A stretch of 13,703 nucleotides of DNA, from assembly GCA_031266295.1 (NCBI GenBank), contig JAISBH010000196.1:1-13703 (forward strand), read 5' to 3'. Positions 1 to 6,337 of this stretch are shown in pieces (position 1 is the stretch's first letter; every line of letters starts with the position of its first letter). Both the position numbers and the translations under genes were made by a program. The notes under the pieces were generated by a model that ran no database searches, was not told the origin of the DNA, and worked only from the letters and a program-made list of their open reading frames with translations. This DNA comes from Oscillospiraceae bacterium (lineage in GTDB: Bacteria > Bacillota > Clostridia > Christensenellales > Aristaeellaceae).

Positions 1-435
1 CACCTCGGCTTTCCCGCCCGCCGCCTCGATCTTATGTTTCGCCGAATCTGTAAAGCGCGCGGCCTTGACCGTCAGCTTCTTGTTCAGTTCGCCGCCCCCC
101 AGCACCTTGACGCCGTCCAGTTCCTTCTTAATAAGACCCGTTCTCATCAGCAGCGTGGTATCTACAACCGTATCCGCCGTGAACGCGTCAAGCGCCTCGA
201 CGTTGACAATCGCGTATTCTTTGGAGAATATGTTTGTGAACCCGCGCTTGGGCAGACGCCGAACCAACGGGAGCTGACCACCCTCGAACCCGGGGCGCTT
301 GCCGCCGCCGCTACGCGCCTTCTGACCCTTGTGACCCTTGCCGCTGGTCTTACCTAGTCCGGAACCCACGCCTCGGCCCAATCGTTTCCGTGTTTGGGTC
401 GAACCTGGCGCGGGCGCTAACTCATGCAGCCTCAT
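1..435 (-). CDS. rplO: Large-subunit ribosomal protein L15 (partial, 3' end cut by window edge)
   Basis: L15 is a late-assembling 50S protein that binds 23S rRNA. The visible 145 codons begin MRLHELAPAPGSTQ, and the glycine/arginine-rich region that follows (RKRLGRGVGSGLGKTSGKGH at about residues 16-35) is the L15 hallmark; FEGGQLPLVRRLPKRGF comes after it. The last visible residues, AAGGKAEV, match the family's C-terminus, so only a few codons and the stop are missing, given the usual length near 146-150. The ATG at 435 overlaps the rpmD stop as ATGA, and GGAGGT lies about seven bases before it inside rpmD. This points to translational coupling with L30. The reading frame stays open to the first base of the window. 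The identification is secure. Confidence 0.97.
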   Translation of the reverse strand, partial: MRLHELAPAPGSTQTRKRLGRGVGSGLGKTSGKGHKGQKARSGGGKRPGFEGGQLPLVRRLPKRGFTNIFSKEYAIVNVEALDAFTADTVVDTTLLMRTGLIKKELDGVKVLGGGELNKKLTVKAARFTDSAKHKIEAAGGKAEV

Positions 436-647
436 TTGGCACCTCCATCAGCAACCGCCGCGTCTGGGCCGATCTCATCAACGGACACCAGATGCTTCAC
501 CTGAAAGATCATCCCGCGGACGCTGGGCGTATCCTCGAGCACAACGCTCGAATTCAGCTTGCGCAGCCCCATCGACTCGACTGTCCGCACATGTTTGGGC
601 AAACTCGCGATAGGTGAATGCACAAGCGTAATCTTCAGCTTCGCCAT
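432..647 (-). CDS. rpmD: Large-subunit ribosomal protein L30
   Basis: L30 is a small 50S protein that binds 23S rRNA; many bacteria and organelles lack it. The 71-residue product starts MAKLKITLVHSPI and contains the family core (VRTVESMGLRKLNSSVVLED at about 21-40, then VRGMIFQVKHLVSV). Most bacterial L30 proteins end near residue 60, just after the VKHLV segment. This one continues with an acidic to small-residue tail, IGPDAAVADGGAK. The start at 647 has AGGAGGGAAAAGG directly upstream. The stop overlaps the rplO start by four bases. The 30-nt gap to rpsE upstream holds only the ribosome binding site. The identity is sure; the tail is the only oddity. Confidence 0.97.
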   Translation of the reverse strand: MAKLKITLVHSPIASLPKHVRTVESMGLRKLNSSVVLEDTPSVRGMIFQVKHLVSVDEIGPDAAVADGGAK

Positions 648-677
648 CCTTTTCCCTCCTATGGACTTGAGACCTGC

Positions 678-1184
678 TCAGCCCAGCAATTCCTCCACGG
701 TCTTGCCACGCAGGCGCGCCACTTCCTCAGCCGTCCTAAGCTGGCGCAGACCGTCCAGCGTTGCCTTGACCATGTTGATCGGGTTGGACGAACCGAACGA
801 CTTCGTACGGATGTCCTTCACGCCGCACAGTTCCAGTACGGCGCGCGCCGGACCGCCGGCAATAACGCCCGTGCCTTCCGGCGCCGGCAGCAGCAGCACC
901 TTACCGGTGCCATAGCTACCGATCGACTCATGCGGAATCGAGGTGCCCTTCATCGCGACTGTGACCAATTGTTTCTTCGCGTCGTCAACGGCCTTGCGAA
1001 TAGCCTCGGGTATCTCAGTCGCCTTGCCCATGCCGCAGCCAACGCGGCCCTTTTCATCGCCGACCACTACCAGCGCGGCGAAGCGGAAGTTCCGACCGCC
1101 CTTAACTACCTTGGTGACGCGGTTGACCGACACCAATTTTTCCTTGAATTCGCTCTCTTCCCTATCGCGATCCCTGCGCTGCAT
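678..1184 (-). CDS. rpsE: Small-subunit ribosomal protein S5
   Basis: S5 is a 30S protein near the mRNA entry channel, involved in decoding accuracy and helicase activity; in other bacteria its N-terminal loop is the site of spectinomycin-resistance mutations. The 168-residue product has the S5 N-terminal double-stranded-RNA-binding fold, with VNRVTKVVKGGRNFRF at about 20-35 and VGCGMGKATEIPEAIRKA at 48-65. The C-terminal domain follows, with GTGVIAGGPARAVLELCGV at 104-122 and FGSSNPINMVKAT at 130-142. The length is normal for the family. The start at 1184 is preceded by AGGGGGAG, and rplR lies 31 nt upstream. No unusual residues were seen in the loop. Confidence 0.98.
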   Translation of the reverse strand: MQRRDRDREESEFKEKLVSVNRVTKVVKGGRNFRFAALVVVGDEKGRVGCGMGKATEIPEAIRKAVDDAKKQLVTVAMKGTSIPHESIGSYGTGKVLLLPAPEGTGVIAGGPARAVLELCGVKDIRTKSFGSSNPINMVKATLDGLRQLRTAEEVARLRGKTVEELLG

Positions 1185-1215
1185 ACGTTCGCTCCCCCTA
1201 ATTCCACGATTCTAA

Positions 1216-1584
1216 TCAGAACTCGAGTCCGGCTTCGCGAGCGCCTGACGCCAATTCGGCCACGCGGCCTGTATAAACGTACCCGCCGCGATCGAAAATG
1301 ACATTCTTATAACCCGCCTTGACGGCGCGTTCCGCGAGGGTCTTGCCTACGACCTTCGCCGCCCCCTTCTTGTCGGCCTCTTCTATCGCCGCGTTCAGCG
1401 AGGATTCCAGCGTAGACGCCGACGCCAACGTGACGCCCTTCGTATCGTCGACCAGCTGCGCGTAGATATGCTTCAAGCTGCGGTACACGCACAGGCGCGG
1501 CCGCTCGGGCGTGCCGCTGATCTTCTTGCGCACGCGCGCGTGACGCGCCTTGCGCAGTTCGTTCTTGTCCTTGCGCTCAAACAT
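1216..1584 (-). CDS. rplR: Large-subunit ribosomal protein L18
   Basis: L18 binds 5S rRNA and helps attach it, with L5, to the 50S central protuberance. The 122-residue product begins MFERKDKNELRKARHARVRKKISG, the basic N-terminus typical of the family. It continues RPRLCVYRSLKHIYAQLVDD and ends with AGYKNVIFDRGGYVYTGRV plus ELASGAREAGLEF, all standard L18 segments. AGGGAGG stands about eight bases before the ATG at 1584. The 59-nt gap to rplF upstream is longer than most gaps in this cluster and is AT-rich. The length is normal and the call is secure. Confidence 0.98.
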   Translation of the reverse strand: MFERKDKNELRKARHARVRKKISGTPERPRLCVYRSLKHIYAQLVDDTKGVTLASASTLESSLNAAIEEADKKGAAKVVGKTLAERAVKAGYKNVIFDRGGYVYTGRVAELASGAREAGLEF

Positions 1585-1643
1585 GCGGGACGCCTCCCTT
1601 CATCAATTCATCTTACTTCCTAATTGATTCCTATTGCATCCTA

Positions 1644-2186
1644 TTACTTCTTGCCGGTCTTGCCTTCCTTGCGCCGGATGACCTCACCCTCGTACTTAAT
1701 GCCCTTGCCCAGATAGGGTTCGGGCTTGCGGATGGCGCGGATATCGGCGGCAAGATTCCCGACCTGCTGCTTATCAATGCCCTTGACCAGTATCTTGGTC
1801 GGAGCGGGCGTCTCAAAGGCTATATTCTCGGGCGCCTCCATAACAACGGGGTGGCTGAAGCCGATGTTGATCGTCAACTTCTTACCCTGCGCCTGCGCTC
1901 GGTAACCGGTTCCCACCAGTTCAAGCCCTTTCGTGAACCCGGCCGTTACGCCCGTAACCATGTTGTTAATCAGCGCGCGGTACAAGCCGTGCATCGCCTT
2001 GTGCGGCTTGTTATCCGTTGGACGCGTTAGCACCAACTGCCCGTTCTCCTGCTTCACCGTAATGTCGCGGTTCACCTGCTGAACGAGCGTGCCCTTAGGA
2101 CCCTTAACCGTAACCAGGTTATCCGCGCCTATATCCACCGATACGCCGGAGGGCAGCGGCACGGGGAGTTTACCTATTCTTGACAT
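1644..2186 (-). CDS. rplF: Large-subunit ribosomal protein L6
   Basis: L6 binds 23S rRNA near the sarcin-ricin loop and the factor-binding site. The 180-residue product has the two-repeat L6 layout. It begins MSRIGKLPVPLPSGVSVDI and includes VTVKGPKGTL near 28-37. The middle carries KGLELVGTGYRAQAQGKKL, and the C-terminal signature PYLGKGIKYEGE lies at 157-168, followed by a basic tail. GGAGAG lies seven to eight bases before the ATG at 2186, and rpsH ends 21 nt upstream. The length fits the family and nothing is unusual. Confidence 0.98.
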   Translation of the reverse strand: MSRIGKLPVPLPSGVSVDIGADNLVTVKGPKGTLVQQVNRDITVKQENGQLVLTRPTDNKPHKAMHGLYRALINNMVTGVTAGFTKGLELVGTGYRAQAQGKKLTINIGFSHPVVMEAPENIAFETPAPTKILVKGIDKQQVGNLAADIRAIRKPEPYLGKGIKYEGEVIRRKEGKTGKK

Positions 2187-2207
2187 TATACTCTCCTGCC
2201 TTTCAGC

Positions 2208-2606
2208 TTACCAGACGTAAGCGAGAACCTCGCCGCCGACGGCCTGTTTTCTCGCGTCCTTATCGGTCAATACACCCTTGGGCGTGGATAGAATAGCCAG
2301 GCCCAGTCCGCCCAACACCTTGGGCACGTCGCCCGCGCCGGTATAGACGCGCAAACCCGGTCGGCTGATACGCTTCAACCCCGTGATAACGCTCTTCTTG
2401 TCGGGGGTATACTTGAGGACTATCCTTATATTGCCCTGCGGCCCGTCATGTAACACGTCAAAACTGCGGATAAACCCTTCGCTCAGGAGGATCCGCGCGA
2501 TCGACTTTTTCATGTTGGACGCCGGGATGACCACCATATCGTGGCGCGCGACCAGCGCGTTGCGGATGCGGCTGAGCATGTCGGCGATTGGATCTGTTAC
2601 GAGCAT
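2208..2606 (-). CDS. rpsH: Small-subunit ribosomal protein S8
   Basis: S8 is an early-binding 30S protein of the central domain. In Escherichia coli it is also the translational repressor of the spc operon, acting at the L5 start; whether that holds here cannot be told from this sequence. The 132-residue product begins MLVTDPIADMLSRIRNA and ends LAILSTPKGVLTDKDARKQ followed by GGEVLAYVW, the typical S8 C-terminal signature. A perfect AAGGAGG precedes the ATG at 2606, and rpsN ends 24 nt upstream. The length is standard. Confidence 0.98.
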   Translation of the reverse strand: MLVTDPIADMLSRIRNALVARHDMVVIPASNMKKSIARILLSEGFIRSFDVLHDGPQGNIRIVLKYTPDKKSVITGLKRISRPGLRVYTGAGDVPKVLGGLGLAILSTPKGVLTDKDARKQAVGGEVLAYVW

Positions 2607-2630
2607 GTATCTTTCCTCCTTCCGCCGCGC

Positions 2631-2816
2631 TTACCAGCTGGCCTTGCGCACGCCGGGGATATGTCCCGCGTACGCCAGTTCCCTAAAGCAGATACGGCAT
2701 ACGCCGTACTTGCGCAGCACCGCGTGCGGGCGTCCGCACAGGCGGCAGCGGGTGTAGGCGCGCGTGGAGAACTTCGGCGGACGCTGCTGCTTGATTATCA
2801 ATGAGGTTTTGGCCAT
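2631..2816 (-). CDS. rpsN: Small-subunit ribosomal protein S14, zinc-binding type Z
   Basis: S14 is a 30S head protein. This is the short 61-residue zinc form, as opposed to the roughly 100-residue zinc-free form. The zinc ribbon is intact: Cys24 and Cys27 (RCRLCGRP) pair with Cys40 and Cys43 (VCRICFREL). The C-terminus ends GHIPGVRKASW, the family's standard end. In Bacillota with two S14 genes this is the zinc-dependent one; no zinc-free copy is visible in the window. The rplE stop and the ribosome binding site run together as TAACGGAGGAG before the ATG at 2816. Confidence 0.98.
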   Translation of the reverse strand: MAKTSLIIKQQRPPKFSTRAYTRCRLCGRPHAVLRKYGVCRICFRELAYAGHIPGVRKASW

Positions 2817-2831
2817 AACGTATCTCCTCCG

Positions 2832-3377
2832 TTACGCGGCGGCAAACGGCATACCCATCAGCCGCAGCAGTTCGCGCGCTTCCTCGTCGGTCCTGGCGGT
2901 GGTGACGAATATCATCTCCATGCCGCGGATCTTGTCGACTTTGTCGTACTCGATCTCCGGGAATATCAGCTGCTCGCGGATGCCCAGCGCATAGTTGCCG
3001 CGACCGTCGAACGCGTTGCGGCTCACGCCTCGGAAGTCGCGCACTCGCGGCAGCGCGATGTTGAGCAGCTTATCCACGAAGAAGTACATACGCTCGGAGC
3101 GCAGCGTCACCTTCGCGCCGATGTTCATTCCCGCGCGTACCTTGAAGTTCGCGACAGACTTGCGCGCCTTGGTCACCATAGGTTTCTGGCCGGTGATCGT
3201 GGCCAGATCCGCGACCGCAGCATCCAGCGCCTTGGGATTATCCTTGGCGTCGCCCAGGCCGATGTTTATGACGACCTTCTCCAGCTTGGGAACCTGGTTG
3301 ATGTTCTTATACTGGAACTTCTGCATCATCGCGGGCACGACTTCCGTCTTATATTTATCCTTCAACCTTACAGCCAT
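2832..3377 (-). CDS. rplE: Large-subunit ribosomal protein L5
   Basis: L5 binds 5S rRNA and contacts the P-site tRNA from the central protuberance. The 181-residue product begins MAVRLKDKYKTEVVPAMMQK. It contains VPKLEKVVINIGLGDAKDNP at about 29-48, ITGQKPMVTKARKSVANFKV in the middle, and LPRVRDFRGVSRNAFDGRGN later on. The C-terminal half ends RGMEMIFVTTARTDEEAREL. This is full length for the family. GGGAGGAG lies just before the ATG at 3377, and rplX ends 22 nt upstream. In E. coli the spc-operon S8 repressor site spans the start of this gene; I did not find a recognisable equivalent here. Confidence 0.98.
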   Translation of the reverse strand: MAVRLKDKYKTEVVPAMMQKFQYKNINQVPKLEKVVINIGLGDAKDNPKALDAAVADLATITGQKPMVTKARKSVANFKVRAGMNIGAKVTLRSERMYFFVDKLLNIALPRVRDFRGVSRNAFDGRGNYALGIREQLIFPEIEYDKVDKIRGMEMIFVTTARTDEEARELLRLMGMPFAAA

Positions 3378-3399
3378 GTTGTCTCCTCCCGCCCGATGC

Positions 3400-3765
3400 T
3401 CACGCGTCTATCAGCGCGCCGCACTTCTTGCACGCGCGTGATTTCGACCCGTCGGCGCTGAACTTGTGTGCGTTGCGCGTGGCTTTGCCGCACTTGGGGC
3501 ACACCAGCAGCACGTTGGACGCGTCTATGGCGGATTCTTTATGGATGATTCCGCCCGGCTGACCCTGCGCGCGCGCTTTCTGATGCTTGGTGACGACGGC
3601 GACACTCTCGACGATTACGCGTCCGAGTTTCGGGAACGCCTTCAGCACCTTACCATGTTTGCCCTTGCTCTCGCCGGATATCACAACGACGGTATCGTCG
3701 CGGCGCACGTGCAGCTTCGGATTCACCTGGTCTTTGCGGTCGGACCGCTTGAATGATCTTTGCAT
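3400..3765 (-). CDS. rplX: Large-subunit ribosomal protein L24, four-cysteine form with N-terminal extension
   Basis: L24 is an assembly-initiating 50S protein that binds the 5' domain of 23S rRNA. The KOW domain lies at about residues 18-53 (LHVRRDDTVVVISGESKGKH, then GKVLKAFPKLGRVIVE). The C-terminal part has four cysteines in a zinc-ribbon layout: Cys89 and Cys92 (CPKCGKATR), then Cys112 and Cys115 (CKKCGALIDA). The 121 residues exceed the usual 100-105, mainly because of 17 extra N-terminal residues, MQRSFKRSDRKDQVNPK, rich in charged residues. The start at 3765 is supported by TAAGGAG, which includes the rplN stop, eight bases upstream; there is no ATG, GTG or TTG at the usual family start. 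Zinc binding is inferred from the cysteines. Confidence 0.97.
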   Translation of the reverse strand: MQRSFKRSDRKDQVNPKLHVRRDDTVVVISGESKGKHGKVLKAFPKLGRVIVESVAVVTKHQKARAQGQPGGIIHKESAIDASNVLLVCPKCGKATRNAHKFSADGSKSRACKKCGALIDA

Positions 3766-3777
3766 ACGGCTCGCTCC

Positions 3778-4146
3778 TTACAGCACTTCCGGCGCGAGCG
3801 ATACAATCTTCATATAGTCCTTCTCGCGCAGTTCGCGCGCGACGGGCCCGAAGATGCGCGTGCCGCGCGGCTGTTTCTGGTCATTGATGATAACGGCTGC
3901 GTTATCGTCAAAGCGTATATAGCTGCCGTCCGGACGGCGGCGGTTCTTGCGCGTGCGGACGACTACCGCCTTGACGACCTCGCCCTTTTTAACAACGCCG
4001 CCGGGCGTTGCCACCTTGACGCTGGCTACGATCACATCGCCGATGGAGCCATCGCGACGGAAGGAGCCGCCCAGCACGCGTATGCACATTATCTCCTTGG
4101 CGCCGGTATTATCGGCTACCTTGAGCCTTGTTTGCGGCTGAACCAT
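3778..4146 (-). CDS. rplN: Large-subunit ribosomal protein L14
   Basis: L14 sits at the 50S/30S interface, next to L19, and contacts 16S rRNA helix 14. The 122-residue product begins MVQPQTRLKVADNTGAKEIM. It includes VVVRTRKNRRRPDGSYIRFD and NDQKQPRGTRIFGPVARELR and ends MKIVSLAPEVL, which is end to end the standard L14 sequence. GGAGGG lies about nine bases before the ATG at 4146. An 80-nt gap separates it from rpsQ upstream, the longest within the ribosomal cluster and the place where the spc promoter lies in E. coli. No convincing promoter was seen in that gap. Confidence 0.98.
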   Translation of the reverse strand: MVQPQTRLKVADNTGAKEIMCIRVLGGSFRRDGSIGDVIVASVKVATPGGVVKKGEVVKAVVVRTRKNRRRPDGSYIRFDDNAAVIINDQKQPRGTRIFGPVARELREKDYMKIVSLAPEVL

Positions 4147-4226
4147 TCAGGTATTCCCTCCTATCGATTGGAGACTCTGCCCCCAACCCCCGTTAACGCG
4201 GGATTAATTCCGCGCCCCGGGCCAGC

Positions 4227-4499
4227 TTACTTGGCTTTCTCGACTATCCCGACCAGGCGCCAATGTTTCTCTTTGCTGATCGGCCTGGTTTCCATAACCT
4301 GCACCCTGTCGCCCACTCCGCACTCGTTCTTCTCGTCGTGCGCCTTGAGCTTGGTGGTGCGGTTCATGATCTTGCCGTATAACGGATGCTTTACGCGGGT
4401 ACGGATAGCGACCACGATGGTCTTATCCATTTTGTCGCTGACCACAACCCCCGTGCGGGTTTTGCGGATACCCCTGGCTAAAGCGGCTGTCTCCGCCAT
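4227..4499 (-). CDS. rpsQ: Small-subunit ribosomal protein S17
   Basis: S17 is a primary 16S rRNA-binding protein of the 30S body with an OB fold. The 90-residue product contains RKTRTGVVVSDKMDKTIVV at about 12-30, then VKHPLYGKIMNRTTKLKAHD and GVGDRVQVMETRPISKEKHW, followed by a short end, RLVGIVEKAK. All are family hallmarks. GGAGGAGG lies about nine bases before the ATG at 4499, and rpmC ends 19 nt upstream. It is normal in length with no odd features. Confidence 0.98.
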   Translation of the reverse strand: MAETAALARGIRKTRTGVVVSDKMDKTIVVAIRTRVKHPLYGKIMNRTTKLKAHDEKNECGVGDRVQVMETRPISKEKHWRLVGIVEKAK

Positions 4500-4518
4500 A
4501 TTTTATCCTCCTCCCGCT

Positions 4519-4704
4519 TCAGGCGCGCTGCCTGAGTATGGTCTTGCAGCGGGCGATATCGCGCTTCACGTTCGATATAGCCATTGTGTTCTCCAGCTGC
4601 CCGGTCGCCAGCTGAAAGCGCAGGTTGAACAATTCGCCCTTCAGCTCTTTAACCCTATCATTCAGCGTGTCGCTGGACATATCGCGCAATGCGTTCGCCT
4701 TCAT
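4519..4704 (-). CDS. rpmC: Large-subunit ribosomal protein L29
   Basis: L29 is a small helical-hairpin protein at the polypeptide exit tunnel, next to L23. The 61-residue product carries the family core LKGELFNLRFQLATGQLENT at 21-40, followed by the second helix, VKRDIARCKTILRQR. The ATG at 4704 overlaps the rplP stop as ATGA. Upstream, inside rplP, there is only a weak GGTGG-like ribosome binding site, unlike the strong sites elsewhere in the cluster. Its translation therefore probably depends on ribosomes finishing rplP. The length is normal. Confidence 0.97.
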   Translation of the reverse strand: MKANALRDMSSDTLNDRVKELKGELFNLRFQLATGQLENTMAISNVKRDIARCKTILRQRA

Positions 4705-5150
4705 TCACTACCACCGCCTGACTGCTTGGTCTGGGCCAGCTGCGAGGCCTTGGACACTATCTTGCACTTCACGGGCAGCTTGTGCGAAGCCAGACGCAAC
4801 GCCTCGCGCGCATCGGCCTCCGGCACGCCCGCGATCTCGAACATCACACGATCGGGCTTCACCACGGATACCCAGTATTCCGGCGAACCTTTGCCCGAAC
4901 CCATTCGGGTTTCGGCGGGCTTTTCCGTAACCGGCTTATCCGGAAATATCTTGATCCATACCTGACCGCCACGCTTGGTATAACGGGTCAGCGCGATACG
5001 CGCGGATTCAATCTGGTTGGACGTCACCCACGCGGGTTCCGTCGACACTAGGCCGAACTCGCCGTAGGTTATGGTGTTTCCGCGATGGGCCTTGCCCTTC
5101 ATGCGTCCGCGGAACACGCGGCGGCGTTTGACGCGCTTAGGCATTAGCAT
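4701..5150 (-). CDS. rplP: Large-subunit ribosomal protein L16
   Basis: L16 is a 50S protein near the peptidyl-transferase centre and the A-site tRNA elbow. The frame is open from 5171, but the start at 5150 gives MLMPKRVKRRRVFRGRMKG, which matches the family N-terminus. It has GGGAGG about eight to ten bases upstream, whereas the farther ATG would add seven residues foreign to L16. The 149-residue product carries VWIKIFPDKPVTEKPAETRM at 64-83 and GSGKGSPEYWVSVVKP at 84-99, the L16 signature. The C-terminus ends in a glycine/serine-rich tail. The gene starts 14 nt inside the end of rpsC and overlaps rpmC by four bases, so it is coupled on both sides. Confidence 0.97.
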   Translation of the reverse strand: MLMPKRVKRRRVFRGRMKGKAHRGNTITYGEFGLVSTEPAWVTSNQIESARIALTRYTKRGGQVWIKIFPDKPVTEKPAETRMGSGKGSPEYWVSVVKPDRVMFEIAGVPEADAREALRLASHKLPVKCKIVSKASQLAQTKQSGGGSE

Positions 5151-5925
5151 GAGAAACGCCTCCCTCAACACGTTCTATTCGCTCTGACCGCTCTGACCGC
5201 TCCGGACGTTCGGCGCGCTCCGGACGATGCTCGCGAAGCGGACGCTCCTGGCGCGGCTGCGGCTCCAAGCGCGGCTGATCGCCGCGACGCTTGGCGCTAG
5301 GCAGCACCTGGCCCTTATATATCCAAACCTTTACGCCCAAACGGCCATACGTGGTCTTTGCCTCGCAGAAACCATAGTCGATGTTCGCGCGCAGCGTCTG
5401 TAGCGGGATTGAACCGTCGTGATATCCCTCGGAACGCGCGATATCAGCCCCGCCCAAACGGCCCGATACCATCGTTTTTATGCCCTTCGCGCCGCCCTTC
5501 ATCGCACGCTGCAGACTCTGCTTCATCGCGCGGCGGAACGATATGCGTTTCTCCAGCTGCTGGGCGATATTCTCGGCGACCAGCTGCGCGTCAACGTCGG
5601 GGGCTTTGATCTCCATTATGTTCAGCGAAACCGCGCGGCCTGTGAACTTCTCAATATCCTTCTTGAGCTGCTCGACGCCCGCTCCACCACGACCGATAAC
5701 GATACCCGGCTTGGCCGTAAACAGATTGATCGTCATGCGGTTAGCGCTGCGCTCGATATCAATATGGGATACGCCCGCTTGATACAGGCGCTTCTTGAGC
5801 ATATCGCGCAGTCTCCAATCGTCCTGCAGGAAGTTGGCGAAGTCCTTCTTATTGGCGTACCAGCGCGTGCTCCAATCGAGGATAACGCCCACTCGCGCGC
5901 CATGGGGGTTTACTTTCTGACCCAT
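5137..5925 (-). CDS. rpsC: Small-subunit ribosomal protein S3 with long arginine/glutamate-rich C-terminal tail
   Basis: S3 lies on the solvent side of the 30S head and lines the mRNA entry pore. The 262-residue product begins MGQKVNPHGARVGVILDWST. Its KH domain has the expected loop GIVIGRGGAG at 74-83. The C-terminal domain includes SGRLGGADIARSEGYHDGSI at 154-173 and TTYGRLGVKVWIYKGQVLP at 191-209. The family core ends near residue 212. After that comes a 50-residue tail of repeated arginine/glutamate units (ERAERPERSERSERIERVE at about 236-254), longer than in Bacillus S3 (about 218 residues in all). The start at 5925 follows TAAGGAGG, where TAA is the rplV stop. The 3' end overlaps rplP by 14 nt. 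Confidence 0.97.
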   Translation of the reverse strand: MGQKVNPHGARVGVILDWSTRWYANKKDFANFLQDDWRLRDMLKKRLYQAGVSHIDIERSANRMTINLFTAKPGIVIGRGGAGVEQLKKDIEKFTGRAVSLNIMEIKAPDVDAQLVAENIAQQLEKRISFRRAMKQSLQRAMKGGAKGIKTMVSGRLGGADIARSEGYHDGSIPLQTLRANIDYGFCEAKTTYGRLGVKVWIYKGQVLPSAKRRGDQPRLEPQPRQERPLREHRPERAERPERSERSERIERVEGGVSHANA

Positions 5926-5937
5926 TCGTACGCCTCC

Positions 5938-6306
5938 TTATTTCTCCGCGACGACGACGGTTATGTGGCTGGTGCGCTTGAGCACGGGCGAAGCGCTGCC
6001 GCGCGAGCGGGCCACGAACCGTTTCATGGTGGGGCCGGAATCAGCGAATACCTTTTGTACATACAAGCCGCCGCGATCCAGTTCCAGGTTGTTCTCCGCA
6101 TTTGCGATAGCGGAGTTGAGCACCTTCAGAACCAGCGGTGAAGCAGACTTGGGGGTGTACATCAGTATCGCTGCCGCCTGATCGACGGACTTGCCTCGGA
6201 TCAGGTCGACGACAATCTTGACCTTGCGCGGGGATATCCGCACGTTTTTGGCGACCGCGCGCACGGATTTCTTATCATCCTTGTAGGCGCCTTGTGTTGC
6301 GGCCAT
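5938..6306 (-). CDS. rplV: Large-subunit ribosomal protein L22
   Basis: L22 has a long beta hairpin that reaches into the exit tunnel, and mutations there confer macrolide resistance in other bacteria. The frame is open upstream to 6462, but that extra part overlaps rpsS and resembles no L22. The start chosen, at 6306, has GGGAGGAG about ten bases upstream and gives MAATQGAYKDDKKSVRAVAK. The 122-residue product includes VRISPRKVKIVVDLIRGK at 22-39, LNSAIANAENN at 63-73 and the hairpin FADSGPTMKRFVARSRGSAS at 87-106, followed by KRTSHITVVV. The length is slightly above the usual 110-115 because of the N-terminus. rpsS ends 31 nt upstream. Confidence 0.97.
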   Translation of the reverse strand: MAATQGAYKDDKKSVRAVAKNVRISPRKVKIVVDLIRGKSVDQAAAILMYTPKSASPLVLKVLNSAIANAENNLELDRGGLYVQKVFADSGPTMKRFVARSRGSASPVLKRTSHITVVVAEK

Positions 6307-6337
6307 TTTGCTCACTCCTCCCGTACGCTTATGCCCG

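Noticed and set aside
4147..4226. spc-type promoter in the rpsQ–rplN gap
   Set aside because: TTAACG is present but no acceptable -10 box lies 16-18 bp downstream.
3760..4965. Plus-strand open frame of 401 codons antisense to rplN, rpsQ, rpmC and rplP
   Set aside because: It runs opposite to four secure ribosomal genes, has no ribosome binding site of the kind seen here, and its product resembles no family. Long antisense frames are expected in GC-rich DNA.
5151..5171. Upstream ATG for rplP giving seven extra residues
   Set aside because: The family N-terminus MLMPKRVK starts at 5150 with GGGAGG at the right distance.
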